A model generated the notes under the pieces. The model made no database searches. It had not been told where the DNA came from and saw only the letters and a list, made by a program, of their open reading frames with translations. A program made the translations under genes and the position numbers. From positions 7,852,033 to 7,916,032 of the forward strand of contig OX578286.1 of NCBI GenBank assembly GCA_951217055.1: a stretch of 64,000 nt of DNA, written 5' to 3'. Source of the DNA: Gerris lacustris. Taxonomy: Eukaryota; Arthropoda; Insecta; Hemiptera; Gerridae. Positions 21,999-32,901 of the stretch are shown here, piece by piece (position 1 is the first letter of the stretch; every line of letters begins with the position of its first letter).

Positions 21999-22698
21999 TT
22001 TAGCACTCCCGGAACATGTACAGAGTAGTATATATTCCTTAGTCTAAATTACTTTAAAGACAAATGGATATTTTGTCCAATGTACCATGGTACAAAGGAA
22101 AGTCACACTTGTATAATTAGTTAATATCGGTTATTGTGTACTTATTATTTTATCATTTCATATTATAAGTTTTCATGGCCCTGAAGATGATTACTTGAGA
22201 TTAGTACTTTTTTTTCGGTACTTCTTTATTTAAGCACCCCTCTATATCCCTTTGTCTTAATAGTTCTTTAGACAAAGGAACTTATATAGAGTAGTATATA
22301 TTCCTCAGTCTAAATTACTATTAAGACGAAGGATTATTTAGTCCAATGTACCTTGAGACAAAGGAATATCACACTTGTGTATATAAATGTGATAATATCC
22401 CTTAGTCTAATTAACTATAAAGACAAAGGAATATTAAATATACGCTAAGAAAACTGTAGAACTCATTGTAATACAGTTTTCTGAATATTTAGTCTTACAC
22501 ATGATAATTTTAACTCAATTAAAATAGCGTAATAAAACTGCCCTAGGAGTCTCAATGTATCGGGGAGATAAACATAAAAACCATTGAGACTTCTATAGGA
22601 CAGACTATTGTTTTGAACAAAGGGGGATGCTAAAGTAAAGAATTGCCTTTATTTCTTATATCTTCAGTCTCTAACATCAATTCTATTTAAGAAAATCA
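21999..22698. other. Intergenic direct repeats
   Basis: 22026-22110 and 22285-22380 are about 85-bp direct repeats (TATATTCCTYAGTCTAAATTAC then GTCCAATGTACC). They are related to the inside of the TTACTCCCC MITE. 22115-22230 duplicates 21290-21400. No gene. Confidence 0.5.
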
Positions 22699-22720
22699 GC
22701 ACTTCTTTAGATTGTTACTC

Positions 22721-22759
<39 letters not shown>

Positions 22760-22961
22760 AGAAGGGAGTATAACAATCAAAAGAAGGTGTATAGAACTTT
22801 CTTCTTTAGACTATTTACTCCCCTTATAAAAACAAAAGTGCGATATTCCTTTGTCCCAAAGTACATTGGACTAAACATTGCTTTGACTTAATAATTATTT
22901 AGTTAAGGTAAGGAATTTATATTCTAAAACACATAGGGGAGTAACAATATAAAGAAGTACC
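22699..22961. mobile_element. TTACTCCCC MITE, copy 2
   Basis: Begins GCACTTCTTTAGATTGTTAC and ends with the inverse AATATAAAGAAGTACC. A run of about 32 A lies at 22727-22758. No clear duplication at the flanks. Confidence 0.75.
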
Positions 22962-23310
22962 ATGTTATCATATTATATGGATGTTTGTAAAGTCCACATA
23001 TTGCCCAGATATGAGAGAATCTACAGTACCAAAACCTACACTTATATCATATTTACAAGTGCAAAAAAAAAAAATGTCTGATGACAATTTACTGGATGGT
23101 ATAATTTTAGTTGTAAAGGTGGTTCAGATGAGTTCTATTCGATGTTTTTGGTCATGTGACTTCCTTCAATGGAAGCAAAGTTTCTCCGGAGCTTAGTTTT
23201 GCATCGTTGCCATTTTTACGCCACCTATAACAATGAGGAAGGGGAAGAATAAGTTATTTAACACTATATCAAACATTGTGATCATCAATTCAAGATAAAA
23301 GTTGTATTAA

Positions 23311-24293
23311 CCCTAGAACGCTAACCATATTTTTTAACCTCTTAAGACTAACCTTGAGTCATATTGACTCCCAAATCTATTATACCCAGTTTTATTAAAA
23401 TATAAAGACCTAATATGTACAATATTTTTTTAACAAGTTTTAGTGCTAGTTGAAGGGACACTTGGGTGCTTTGTTTCCCATAAAAAAACAAATTTTTCCT
23501 TTTAATTCCGGTTTTTCAATCTGGACTACTATTACATATCCGGTATTGTTATCTACCGGAGTGGTTTTATTTACTTTTTTTTATGTAGCTTTTTTCTTTC
23601 CTTTTCTTTGGTTTTTCTATATCGTAAATTGTTTCAATTAATTTATCAATTTCCTCATCATCGCTGATGGGATCAAAAAAGGCATTTTCTATTTTCAAAT
23701 CAGGGTCCAAATCACAACTGTCACCATTATTGTCGAATACGCTCTTTTTCATAATCGGTATCTGAATCGGTCATTTCCTTCATCAAGTGATAAATGTCGT
23801 TTAGATCATTGTATTTTTTCTCCATTATTTGACTATATTCATATTCTATTAACTTTATATAATTTAAACATATAAAGACAAAAAAAATATAACAATTTAT
23901 ACTTATAAATGAATAAATTACAATCATATTACCTTTAATTTGAAATAATTATTGAATTAAAAGTTATATAATATTTAATTTATAAGATTTAAAATGCCAA
24001 AATAAACAATAACACGACGTACTATTCTAAAAAATACTATTCTGCATCAAAATGACCTACAAAATATTTACGTGTAAGACTAAACAGGAGTCAAAATGAC
24101 TCCGTGACTGCAGAAAAACAAACGATATGTCCTCTTTAGAATCTGAATGTGAAACTGATAGAAGTGTAGAAGGGTCATTCAAGGGTGGGAGATAGCATAG
24201 CTAAGATGTGGGAGTTCTGTGTTTTACAGACACCGTGCATTCGTAGTTGAAAAAAAATGGGAGTCATTTTGACTCCAGGTTAGCTTTCTAGGG
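23311..24293 (-). mobile_element. piggyBac-like non-autonomous element, copy 2
   Basis: 983 bp. Ends CCCTAGAACGCTAACC and GGTTAGCTTTCTAGGG, with perfect TTAA on both sides (23307-23310 and 24294-24297). Palindromes GGAGTCAAAATGACTCC lie at about 24087 and 24260 and a variant at about 23355. The broken N-terminal transposase-like frame (minus strand, about 23567-23850) has an acidic stretch FDPISDDEEIDK and a Lys-rich end. One end carries an extra internal repeat, CCTCTTAAGACTAACC, so the two ends are asymmetric as in piggyBac. Confidence 0.9.
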
Positions 24294-24302
24294 TTAAACA
24301 TA

Positions 24303-24816
24303 TAGGATGATTAAAAAAGAATGAACTGAGTCCATGATCAAATATTTTTTAAGTAAATGTATGAATCAGTAAGTAAGAGGCTGTTTGAAAGATTAGGTTT
24401 CTAAGTTTCAGATGGTTGTTACGTGACCGCGCCATGTGCATTGGTCTCCCAAGGGGCGCTCAGTTGTTTGTTGACTGCCAAAATGGCGACTCCTCAACAG
24501 AAGGCAATCTGTGTTCTCGAGTTTGCATAAACTAAATCAGTGACTAAAAAACTGATCTGGATAACTTAAAACATCGAATAACAACAACGATCAATTCAAT
24601 TGATCCTGATATTCTTCAAAGTGTTTGGAAAGAATTCTCATATCCTCTTGATGTTGTCTGTGCTGCAAGGTGTGACCATATTGAACACTTGTAACATGTG
24701 AAATAAAACTTGACTGTGAGTAGAATTCTTGTATTACAAGTTCAATTTTTTTTTGCTATTTCTCCTTAATAAAATATTTAATCATGGAATTGGTTCATTC
24801 TTTTTGAATCACCCTG
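24303..24816 (+). mobile_element. Deleted mariner (Tc1/mariner) element
   Basis: 514 bp starting 9 bp after the piggyBac-like copy. Ends (decayed) TAGGATGATTAAAAAAGAATG and CATTCTTTTTGAATCACCCTG, with TA on both sides. An ATG at 24482 starts MATPQQKAICVLEFA, the N-terminus typical of this mariner group. It is joined by internal deletion to a C-terminal fragment (IDPDILQSVWKEF, CAARCDHIEHL). Confidence 0.8.
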
Positions 24817-24984
24817 TATGTTGTCATCAATTCTTCATCAATTTAACCTGCCCATTTTACAGTAGAACATGGAGGTCGAGACAGGCTTAAAGCTGAAACT
24901 TTTAAAAAATAGTCTTGTGTGCAATTTAAAATGTCATGATAGTTTCCCATGCGGGAACATCTATTATACACGTTGACCACATCT

Positions 24985-25155
24985 TGAAAAAAATGACTGC
25001 AAAAAGTGTTTTGAACAGTGGAAAAGAAGATGGGACAAGTGTATAACTGTAGGTGGGGATTATTTTGAAGGAGATATTTTGTTGGTTTGAAGTTTTAAAA
25101 AATACAGTTTTTTTTTTTTTAAAATGAGTTCTGGAACTTTTGGGCAGCACCTCGT
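24985..25155 (+). pseudogene. Mariner transposase C-terminal fragment
   Basis: The plus-strand frame reads CKKCFEQWKRRWDKCI then GGDYFEGD and a stop. This is the characteristic C-terminus of SETMAR-type mariner transposases. About 50 bp later the sequence ends AGTTCTGGAACTTTTGGGCAGCACCTCG followed by TA, which looks like the mariner terminal repeat. The left end and the catalytic core are missing. Confidence 0.7.
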
Positions 25156-25164
25156 ATATCTAAA

Positions 25165-25350
25165 TATTTGATTTGATTTTTCTAGCTTCTTCTAAGGTTC
25201 CTTGTAAGCCGAGATGATCTGGCATTTGTGGACGATATCTTGTAAAGATTATAGTACCTTCTGTTTTCGGAATACCAGACATGACAATATTAATCAAAAT
25301 AGGGCATAATATTGAGCCTTGGGGTAGTCCTACTGAGATCTCAAAGTCTT
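25165..25350 (-). pseudogene. LINE reverse transcriptase fragment
   Basis: The minus strand encodes GLPQGSILCPILINIVMSGI followed by PKTEGTII. This matches the segment just before the YADD box of jockey-like reverse transcriptases (..PQGS.L.P.L.N....DIP). Only about 60 residues remain and no active-site box is present. Confidence 0.6.
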
Positions 25351-25554
25351 AATAAATCTTAATATAAACCATATAGGAAAAATACAAATTAAATAACAAC
25401 CAACTGTTTAACCTATTTGTGCTGAGTAATTGCCAAGTCAGAAAATGTTTTAAAATTTAAACATGTAGAATGATTTGGGGAAGAAATTTTTGAGCTTGTG
25501 AGGGACAGAGAATAAGAGAGAGGACTGACAGACAAACATCACTTACTTGTACTG

Positions 25555-27045
25555 CAGTGGCGCACCCAGGGGGGGGCACGTGCCCCCCCCCAAAGTCAGA
25601 CCTAAAATTTAAGTATGCAATTCCGCAGCACGTGTTAAAGTAATAGTGTTGTGATAGTCAAAAAAACAAATAAGTAATTATATACCTAGTTTAGCCCGAC
25701 ATATATTTTTTTTTTTGGCGTTTAAAAAGACGTGACCCCCCCCCCCCCCCCAAAGCCAAAGTCGTAATATTTAAGTGTGCAATTTCGCAGCACATGTTAA
25801 AGTAATAGTGAAAAAATACATAAATAAGTAGTTATATACCTAGTTCAGCCCGACATATTTTTTGGCGTTTACAAAGACGCGCCCCCTCACCCCCTCCAAA
25901 GCCATAGACTTTTAAATTTAAGTATGCAAAAAGAAGATGAAGAAAAAGAATAGAAGTACGTTAAGTTATCAACCCGTTTAGGTTAAGGATCTATAAAATA
26001 GGGATGGAGCTCCTGGGCAAAAAAGTGTCGTCTATTGAACTTGGAAAAATCTGCATAAAATTACGACTGCGCATGGTCAGAACTTTTTAGTGGGACGAAT
26101 CTTTCCGACTATTATCCAATGTTTATTTTGAATGAAAGGTTACAATATAACATTTTTAAATCTTATTTAAGACATATTTAAATCTTATCTTATTAAGATA
26201 TATTTTTTTGGCGTTTAAAAGACGTGCCTTTGACGTGATTTTTAAATCAAGTTTTTAATTAAATTTTTCTTGTTTTAAGGTTTTTTATTTTAATCTAAAG
26301 TTTTACTATAATATATTAATTAAATTTAATTAAAATTGTTAGTAGCAGTCATTAGAATAGTTTTTAATTATCGAATAATTAATATTAATGAATTTGGAAA
26401 CGGGTTCAATTGTAGAATAAGATTTTAAAAATTGCAGATACCCGACCTTTCGCAAGGAAGACTATTTTTTGTACTTATTGACTGGACTATTATATACCCT
26501 ACTATGTTTATTTTTAACCTAATACTATCAGCTAATATCTGTTAAACTCAAAACATTTGGCGTACGTATTTTCTTTTTTTTTTTTGTTAATTCACGTAAA
26601 ATGTACCAATTTATTTTTCTGACTACTAAAATAAAACATTAATCTATTATATAATGTACAACTTTTAAAAATAAAATATTAGTATGCATCATTTTGTTTA
26701 AAATAAAATACCCCGGTCTTCATGTCCCGTTCATAAAAAACTTAAATTTATTTGTATATAATAACATTTTAGATGCTCTTAGAATAGGTTAAAAAGACGT
26801 TTTCAAGTAACGAAAACTATACAAAATTTTCCCGGGGGTGGCCCCCCGGACCCCCCTAAAAAAGAGCTCTGCCCCCTTCAAAATTGGCTGGATCCGGCCT
26901 TGGTATGAAGTAATTTAAGAACAAAGAAAACCAGACTGGTTATTTGTCTGTGATTATGCTAAGCCCACATTACATCCCCCCCCCCCCCCCCCTTATTTTT
27001 TTTAATCTGTGCCCCTCCCAAAAATAAATCCTGGGTGCGCCACTG
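25555..27045. mobile_element. hAT element with internal tandem repeats
   Basis: 1491 bp. Ends CAGTGGCGCACCCAGG / CCTGGGTGCGCCACTG and a perfect 8-bp duplication TTGTACTG (25547-25554 and 27046-27053). 25600-25930 holds about 2.3 tandem copies of a 130-140 bp unit (AAGTATGCAATTCCGCAGCAC ... TAGTTYAGCCCGACATAT ... GGCGTTTAAAAAGACG). Runs of 17 C lie at 25736 and 26976. No transposase remnant recognised. Confidence 0.93.
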
Positions 27046-27236
27046 TTGTACTGGATGTATTAGACCTTGTAGAACTTACTTGTACTGGATGTATTAGACC
27101 TTGTAGAACTTACTTGGACGGGGTGCTAGTCTATTTTTTTCACAAGTGTTTTTGATGGGATTATATTATATATGTATTAATGAAAATTCTTTAAAATCAT
27201 AAGAAATAAATATCATAACCACAAAAAAATGCATAC
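27046..27236. repeat. Short tandem duplication beside hAT
   Basis: A unit of about 37 bp (TGTACTGGATGTATTAGACC then TTGTAGAACTTACT) occurs twice in 27046-27115, next to the hAT target duplication. The rest of the interval has no feature. Confidence 0.6.
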
Positions 27237-27282
27237 CTCACAGCTGTTTTAGGTGGAGTACACAGTTCTATATCCGTACATC
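27237..27282 (-). CDS. Candidate 46-nt exon, possibly receptor C-terminal tail
   Basis: On the minus strand a strong acceptor (TTTTTTCCCCCTTAG) precedes and a good donor (GAG|GTATGC) follows 46 nt of non-repetitive sequence. One frame reads CTDIELCTPPKTAV and starts with 2 nt of a split codon. It lies downstream of the last recognised receptor exon (34946-35124), which ends with 2 nt of a split codon. A direct splice would use another frame and stop after about 10 codons, so an intervening exon would be needed for the TPPK frame. No homology is known to me. Splice signals are the only evidence. Confidence 0.3.
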
Positions 27283-27364
27283 CTAAGGGGGAAAAAACTA
27301 CAATTAAAAATAAATAAATTGAATTAATAAAAAAATAATTAACAAAAATGTATTCTACTACATA

Positions 27365-27945
27365 TAGTCCACAGGCCACCATAAGAAGTGAGTCGCTGAT
27401 TGATAAAGTTTTCTTACCTTATGGAATCGCTTATTTATGCCTTGTCCACCGATGAATTGGGTATATGGCAACTAGGCGCTGGGCCATTTCTTTTTTGTTG
27501 ACATGCCAAACTTGCCCTTCTGCGGGAACATTGAAAAGAGATAGATAAAGTTTTGATTTTCACAGGATCGTTTAATTAAATTATTACAAAAACAGTGGTA
27601 AAGGTGGCCACCGATACGAGTGGGCCGTTTTCTTTTCAACGTCCCCGCAAAGCGAAATGTTTGGGGCGGTGGCCACCCCAAACGGCCCACTCTTATCGGT
27701 GGCCACGTGTACCACTGTTTTTGAAATAATTTAATTAAACGATCCCATGAAAATCAAAACTTTATCTATCTCTCTTCAATGTTCCCGCAGAAGGGCAAGT
27801 TTGGCATGTCAACAAAAAAGAAATGGCCCAGCGCCCAGTTGCCATATACCCAATTCATCGGTGGACAAGGCATAAATAAGCGATTCCATAAGGTAAGAAA
27901 ACTTTATCAATCAGCGACTCACTTCTTATGGTGGCCAGTGGACTA
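27365..27945. mobile_element. Foldback family B, copy 2
   Basis: 581 bp with ends TAGTCCACAGGCC and GGCCAGTGGACTA. Flanked by ATA on both sides (27362-27364 and 27946-27948). Arms match copy 1 (5567-6147), with the same GC-rich centre at about 27600-27700. Confidence 0.9.
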
Positions 27946-28206
27946 ATATAAATGAAACAAATAAAATTAACTCAGTTATTGTAACTCATTGAAACAGAAG
28001 AAAAATCATGTAATTCTTTTTGTGTGTAGCAACCAACTACCAGAGATCCCCAATATAAAAATATTTTTTACACCGTCTATTTTTAATTTGTTAACATTTT
28101 TTTTATTAAGTAAATGAAGCTTAAAAATTTGTTTAATAATTTACTCGATACATTTCCTTTACAATATCTGATTTTAAATTCTTGATTGGAAATCTGTTTT
28201 TCATTA

Positions 28207-28787
28207 TAGTCCAGGAGATAGCATGCAAAAAAGTGTCCGACTAACATCAAGCTAGAATTTTTGTATATAAGTTAATCATTTGGTGCCTTTTAAGAATATG
28301 TGGTTGGCTAAGTTTGTCTGCAGGACATAACTTGGCAATCGGCATTTGAAAAAAATAAACCGGTGGATAGCGGCCATGTTCCGCTTATTACGGTGGACCA
28401 AGTGATTTTCATGATCCTGAGTAGTATAAAATTATTTAGTACACCAAATATCAAGTTGATGTTAGTTTGTCCCTTGGTAGATTAATTGTTTAATAAATAC
28501 TTCAAATCAAAGTGGCCCCCTATCAAGGGACAAACAAATATCAACTTGATTTTTGGTGTACTAAATAATTTTACTCAGGATCATAAAAATCACATTGTCC
28601 ACCATAATTAGCGGGAAATGGCCCCTCTCCACCATTTTGTTTTTTTCAAATGCCTATTGCCAAGCTATGTCCCACAGATGAACTTATCTGACCACATATT
28701 CTTAAAAAGTACTAAAAGATTGACTTGTATACAAAATTCTAGCTCGATGTTAGTCAGACACCATTTTGCACGCTATCTTCTAGACTA
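28207..28787. mobile_element. Foldback family A, copy 4
   Basis: 581-bp palindrome with ends TAGTCCAGGAGATAGCATGC and GCACGCTATCTTCTAGACTA. TTA flanks on both sides (28204-28206 and 28788-28790). Confidence 0.9.
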
Positions 28788-29013
28788 TTACATACTATAT
28801 AGTCTATATATATCGTTGTCTAAGCCCTTCACGAGCTGTTGTACTTTGGATTATTATTATTATTATTTAATTCCCTTCTATTTTTTAAATAATATGGCTT
28901 TCACAGTAAAAAGACTGGACAGAAGACAGACAACAGAACACCTTCCCATTGGAGAGATATGAGTCCGTCACATTGCTGTGAAAACAATATTAGTTTTTAA
29001 TAATAATGTAATT

Positions 29014-29563
29014 TAGTCCAGGAGATGGCGTGCAAAAAAGAGTCTGACTAACAAAAAGCTAGAATTTTGTGAATAAGTTTTATCTTTTAGTGCCTTTTAA
29101 GAATATGTGGAAGGCTAAGTTAGTCTGCGGGACATAGCTTGGCATATGGCATTTGAAAAAAACAAAATGGTGGAGAGCGACCATGTTCTGCCAAATATAG
29201 TGGACATTATAATTTTCATGATCCTGAGTACAAAATTAGTTTGTAGACCAAATATCAAGTTGATTTAAATTTGTCCCTTGCGATGTGATTTGGAGTAATA
29301 TTTGAATAACTAACCTATCAAGTGGCAAACTAACATCAACTTGATTTTGGTCTACTAACTAAGTTTGTACTCAGGATCATGAAAATCACATTGTCCACCA
29401 TAATTGGCAGGATATGGCCGCTCTCCACCGGTTTGTTTTATTTCAAATGCCTATTGCCAAGCTATGTCCCACAGACCGCCCTAGCTGACCATTATATTCT
29501 TAAAAGGCACTAAAAGATTGACTTATACACCAAATTCTAGCTTGATGTTAGCCTCCTGGACTA
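29014..29563. mobile_element. Foldback family A, copy 5
   Basis: 550-bp palindrome. Flanks ATT on both sides (29011-29013 and 29564-29566). The right arm lacks about 25 bp near its end. Lies 226 bp from copy 4 in the same AT-rich region. Confidence 0.9.
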
Positions 29564-30126
29564 ATTGACGGTTTATTAATGAGACATGTCATTCATGTCT
29601 CCTATTGCATGTTTACTGTCATTTCCATGTTAAAACCACTAAAACTATTTTTTTCTTATCGATAATTTTGACATATGAGAGTAACTAGTAGTCGTTAATA
29701 TCAATTTCCTTCTATTTCATCATTATTATTATTATTTTTTTTTTTTTTAAATTTACAGATCTCTTATCAATAATTTTGACTTATGAGTGTAGAAGGTGTT
29801 TCGTTACCTATTTGATTAATTCCCGTCAATGTATTCTCTTAAATAAAAAAAAATCCTGTCCTGGCTTGACTTAGCGCAAAAAGATAAGTCAGTCTAGGAC
29901 TACACTTTTTTATTAATAAAAAAAAAAATATATATATATAAAAAGAAGTTTTTCTTACGACTATGAGTGAAGTTATGTGAATGGAGATTTGAGGATATTG
30001 TTCTCCTGTTGTCCACAGATAAAGACATCTTGCAAGACCTATCGATAAAACAATACATGTTTTAATTAATATAGATAAAACAAAAACATATTAACTAAGA
30101 AAAAGGTGGATATCAACTATAAAATA
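29564..30126. other. AT-rich intergenic, no gene seen
   Basis: Contains short direct repeats around TATCGATAATTTTGACATATGAG / TATCAATAATTTTGACTTATGAG (about 29658 and 29766) and a TA microsatellite. No gene. Confidence 0.4.
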
Positions 30127-30883
30127 CAGTAGAACCTTGATTATCCGAAGTAATTTGGACCAGGGGTGGGTGGGATAATTGAAAAGTTCGGATAATCGAG
30201 CTTCAATAAAAAAAAAAAAAAAATCAATTAAATATACAATGTTATTTTAAAAGTAGATACAGTAGAACCTCGCTTACACGACCCTCAATAACACGACAAC
30301 CTCAATTACAAGTGCAATTTTCAAATCCCCTTGAGATTGCCATAACACATAATGTTAAATTAACCTCTATAACGTGACTATTATTATCCAAACAACCTCA
30401 ATAACACGGATTTATTCCAATTCACAACGTAACTCAGAACCTCTATAACAAGTCGTTTTGAGAAGTCAACCACTATAACGCGACTCTATACAGGAATAGG
30501 TCAACCTTGAACAAGTCTAGACTTAAAAACCCCGCCTATTAACCTCGATAACACGACTTATAGCCAAAATAACCTTGATAACACGACCTTCAACAAAAGA
30601 GCACCTCGATAACAAGACTTTTTCCCTAATCCCCTTGAGACACTTATTAACAAGGTTCTACTGTATATTTTTAAAAGAAAAATTATATACATACATACAT
30701 ATTATGTAAAACAACACATTATATTACATTTTCTCAGGTAGGATTGAAAAAATCATGAATTCTTGTCTGTTTCAACCCTCACAAGGTGGAGAGTACCTCT
30801 AACCATCTCACCGGTGGACGAGTTCGGATAATAGAGGTTTCCAATAACAGTGGTTTGGATAATCGGTAATTAAGGTTCTACTG
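30127..30883. mobile_element. pogo-like MITE (outer), split by another copy
   Basis: Ends CAGTAGAACCTTGATTATCCG and AATTAAGGTTCTACTG. The left flank is TA. It is interrupted by the related element 30260-30663. GGATAATCG words near both ends mark it as a different subfamily from the inserted one. Confidence 0.8.
30260..30663. mobile_element. pogo-like palindromic MITE (inner), copy 2
   Basis: 404 bp. Ends CAGTAGAACCTCGCTTACACG and its inverse GTTAATAAGTGT...AAGGTTCTACTG, with TA on both sides. In reverse orientation it aligns along its length with 19842-20234. Confidence 0.9.
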
Positions 30884-30928
30884 AAATTAAATAAAATATG
30901 AGGATAGTTTGTTTTTTAGATCTCTTTC

Positions 30929-31140
30929 TTTAGATTGTTACTCCCCTACGTTTTTTTTAGAATATAAATGGATATAATTATTTATACATTTCTTTCTCTA
31001 AACAACTATTAAGACAAAAGGATGTTTAGTCCAATGTACTTTGGGACAAAGGAATAAAGGAATATCACACTTCTGTTTTTATAAGGGGAGTAACAGTCTA
31101 AAGAAGAACATTCCGTACACCTTCTTTAGATTGTCACTCC
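30929..31140. mobile_element. TTACTCCCC MITE, degraded copy
   Basis: Contains CTTTAGATTGTTACTCCCC, the GTCCAATGTACTTTGGGACA segment and AGGGGAGTAACAGTCTAAAGAAG, like the family copies at 3100 and 52557. The ends are decayed. Confidence 0.6.
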
Positions 31141-31146
31141 CTCTTA

Positions 31147-31760
31147 TATTTTTCTTTCTCATATAAATACAAATAAGAGTAAGTATTTGTGATGGCGTGA
31201 AAATTATATTTTGATGGATTTACACGTTTTGAGGTCCTCTGAATCCAAAAAAGTGGTTTTTAAAAAATGACTGTCTGGTTGTCTGTGAAGACGCTTAGAG
31301 CCTAAACTACTAGACCAATTTCGACGAAATTTGGCATATATGTTCAGAAAAATCATACCTCGAAGTGAAATCGAGAAATGAATTATAGCTCCTAATATGG
31401 GGTCACTACCCCCCTCAAACTCTGAAAAAACGTGAAAAAATAATTTCTCAAAATTATTTCGACGATTTGGATTAAAAAGTTCTAAAATGTAGTCCATTTA
31501 AATTCAAATCTAACGATATAAGCCGTTTTCCCGGGAAAAATCTAGTTCCTGAGAAAACAGCTTTAAATGTGGATGGAAAGAGGCTGGGTTCGATTCCCCG
31601 CCCAGGAGAAGTTATTTTTATAATGCATTTTGATGAAATGTTAAATAATAAGTAAATGTACCTACGAAAATTAATAAAGGGAAAACACTGGGCTAAATAA
31701 TCATAAACTCGTATATGAGAAAGTTTGTCTTTAAGTTAGTCTGTGTTTATTTTTTAAAAA
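31147..31760 (+). mobile_element. R-family repeat, copy 2
   Basis: Ends CTTTCTCATATAAA and TATATGAGAAAG, about 600 bp. Contains GGGTTCGATTCCCCGCCC (B-box match at about 31589) and TGATGGATTTACACGTTTTG. It faces an inverted copy at 31947-32520. Confidence 0.7.
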
Positions 31761-31946
31761 GGGGATTAACAGTACCTGACAAAGTGCCTTAAGTTCTACC
31801 TTGAAGAAGGAAATATTTTTTTGAAAGGTCGGTAAACATAAACTTTGTTTTTTTTTAACTTATTTTATTTGGGGGGCGCCCCCCCCCAAAAAAAAACACC
31901 ACCAAACACTAAAAGATTGTTAATTTATTTATCAAAAATCGGTCCG

Positions 31947-32520
31947 AGACAACTCAGACAAACTTTCTCATATACGAGTTCATAATTTTTAGCCCAGTGT
32001 TTTCCATTCATTAGTTTTCCTATGTACATTTAATTATTATTGAACATTTCATCAAAATTTATCATAAAAATAACTTCTTCCGGGCGGGGATTCGAACCCG
32101 GTCTCTCTCGGTCCGCGTTTTAAGCTTTTTTCTCAGGAACTAGATTTTTTCCGGGAAAACGGCTTATAACGTTGGATTCGTATTTAAATGGGCTACATTT
32201 TAGAATTTTTTAATCAAAATCGTCGGAACCTTTTTCGAGAAATAATTTTTTTTCAGAGTTTTTGAGGGGTAGCGCTCCCAAAATTTGGAGCTAAAATTCG
32301 TTTCTCGATTTCGCCTCAGGGTATGATTTTTCTGAACATGTAAGCCAAATTTCGTCAAAAGCGGCCCAGTAGTTTAGGCTCCAGGCGTCTGCTAAGACAG
32401 ACTACAAACAGACATTTTTTAAAAACCATTTTTTTGGACTCAGAGGACCTCAAAACGTGTAAATCCATCAAAATCGAATTTTCGCGCCATCACAATACTT
32501 TCTCTTTATATGAGAAAGTA
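31947..32520 (-). mobile_element. R-family repeat, copy 3 (inverted to copy 2)
   Basis: Ends CTTTCTCATATACGAG and CTTTATATGAGAAAG. The body is the reverse complement of copy 2. The pair could form a long hairpin about 1.37 kb across. Confidence 0.7.
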
Positions 32521-32901
32521 AAAAAACGGGTCCGACGATTTTGATAAAAATAAAATTAAAGTCTATTTAATACAAATTTAACCTAATAAGTCGTTTTCTG
32601 GAAAAAACTAGTTTACGAGGTATTGAGATAAATATCTTAATTATAAACATTTATAATGCAGATAATCATTAAAATTATAATAGACGTAAACTAAATATAT
32701 AGTCAAATATGATACTAAAGCTTAAAACATAAATATTTTGTCAGAGCTAACAATTAAAGAAATAAATAATATAAAATAAACTTATAATTTATAATTTGGT
32801 TTTTCAATGATTTATATAAATAAATTCAGTTTACAATAAATAGCGTTTTTTTTTTTTGTATAAATTGTTTTTATATCTAATGTATGTTCCCTCCTCACAC
32901 A
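32521..32901. other. Upstream of tRNA gene, AT-rich
   Basis: A short R-family echo (AACGGGTCCGACGATTTTGAT) at 32525. Otherwise AT-rich with no feature. Confidence 0.4.

Noticed and set aside
24926..25150. Minus-strand frame at the mariner fragment
   Set aside because: The meaningful frame is on plus (CFEQWKRRWDKCI, GGDYFEGD). The minus frame is its shadow.
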